Below are positions 5,050 through 5,137 of a DNA stretch of 5,137 nucleotides, one piece after another. Numbering within the stretch: the first letter of the stretch is position 1; each line of letters opens with the position of its first letter. Where the stretch lies: NCBI GenBank assembly GCA_030706665.1, contig JAUZOB010000250.1, forward strand, positions 1-5,137. Reading direction: 5' to 3'. This DNA comes from Bacteroidota bacterium (GTDB lineage Bacteria > Bacteroidota > Bacteroidia > Bacteroidales > Prolixibacteraceae). Below the pieces are notes generated by a model, which had not been told where the DNA came from, made no database searches, and saw only the letters and a program-made list of their open reading frames with translations. The position numbers and the translations under genes were made by a program.

Positions 5050-5137
5050 GATTATTTAACTCATTTATGATAAGGTAAATTTCATATTACTGATTACTTT
5101 GAAATATAACAACATGAGTTCGGTTTAGAAATATTAT

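Noticed and set aside
5050..5137. Possible promoter or end of an upstream gene at the right edge (minus strand)
   Set aside because: Only a near match TATATTTC to the -7 consensus and short frames cut by the window edge; too little sequence to support either.

Overview
The window looks like a Bacteroidota chromosome, most likely order Bacteroidales. Three things point there: promoters of the Bacteroides type (-33 TTTG and -7 TAnnTTTG, clearest ahead of rplU), the absence of strong Shine-Dalgarno sequences before confident genes, and seryl-tRNA synthetase and DUF151 nuclease sequences of the Bacteroidales kind. The genus cannot be fixed from this stretch.

Layout, left to right. Positions 1-386 (minus) hold the N-terminal half of thymidylate synthase (thyA), cut by the window edge. 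Positions 489-1076 (minus) encode a DUF151 bifunctional-nuclease family protein with a C-terminal UVR domain; a GTG start at 1076 fits better than the upstream ATG at 1142. A divergent intergenic region (1077-1369) carries promoters for both directions, four TTTGCA repeats and a 5' leader that can fold. Then comes the plus-strand housekeeping block: rplU (L21) and rpmA (L27), a long intrinsic terminator, and serS with a -7 element lying in the T-rich tail of that terminator. A second hairpin terminator closes serS.

From about 3500 to the right edge the character changes. DNA becomes strikingly AT-rich (hand count 12 G+C of 60 at 3781-3840, against 29 of 60 at 2881-2940 in serS). All reading frames are on the minus strand and none is a recognised housekeeping gene. 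In transcription order this accessory segment holds a 227-residue exported protein (4366-5049), a broken reading frame (4017-4318) and a 147-residue exported protein (3567-4010). The broken frame ends six bases before the start of the 147-residue gene, so the three look like one transcription unit. Both intact proteins have Bacteroidota-type signal peptides with a Gln just after the predicted cleavage point. Their functions are unknown. A cargo or immunity-type cassette next to a conserved translation operon is a reasonable but unproven reading.

The housekeeping genes serve translation (L21, L27, SerRS) and dTMP supply (ThyA). The most interesting parts are the accessory cassette with its decayed middle gene and the organisation of the rplU promoter and leader. 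No RNA genes, CRISPR arrays, IS elements or attachment sites were seen.
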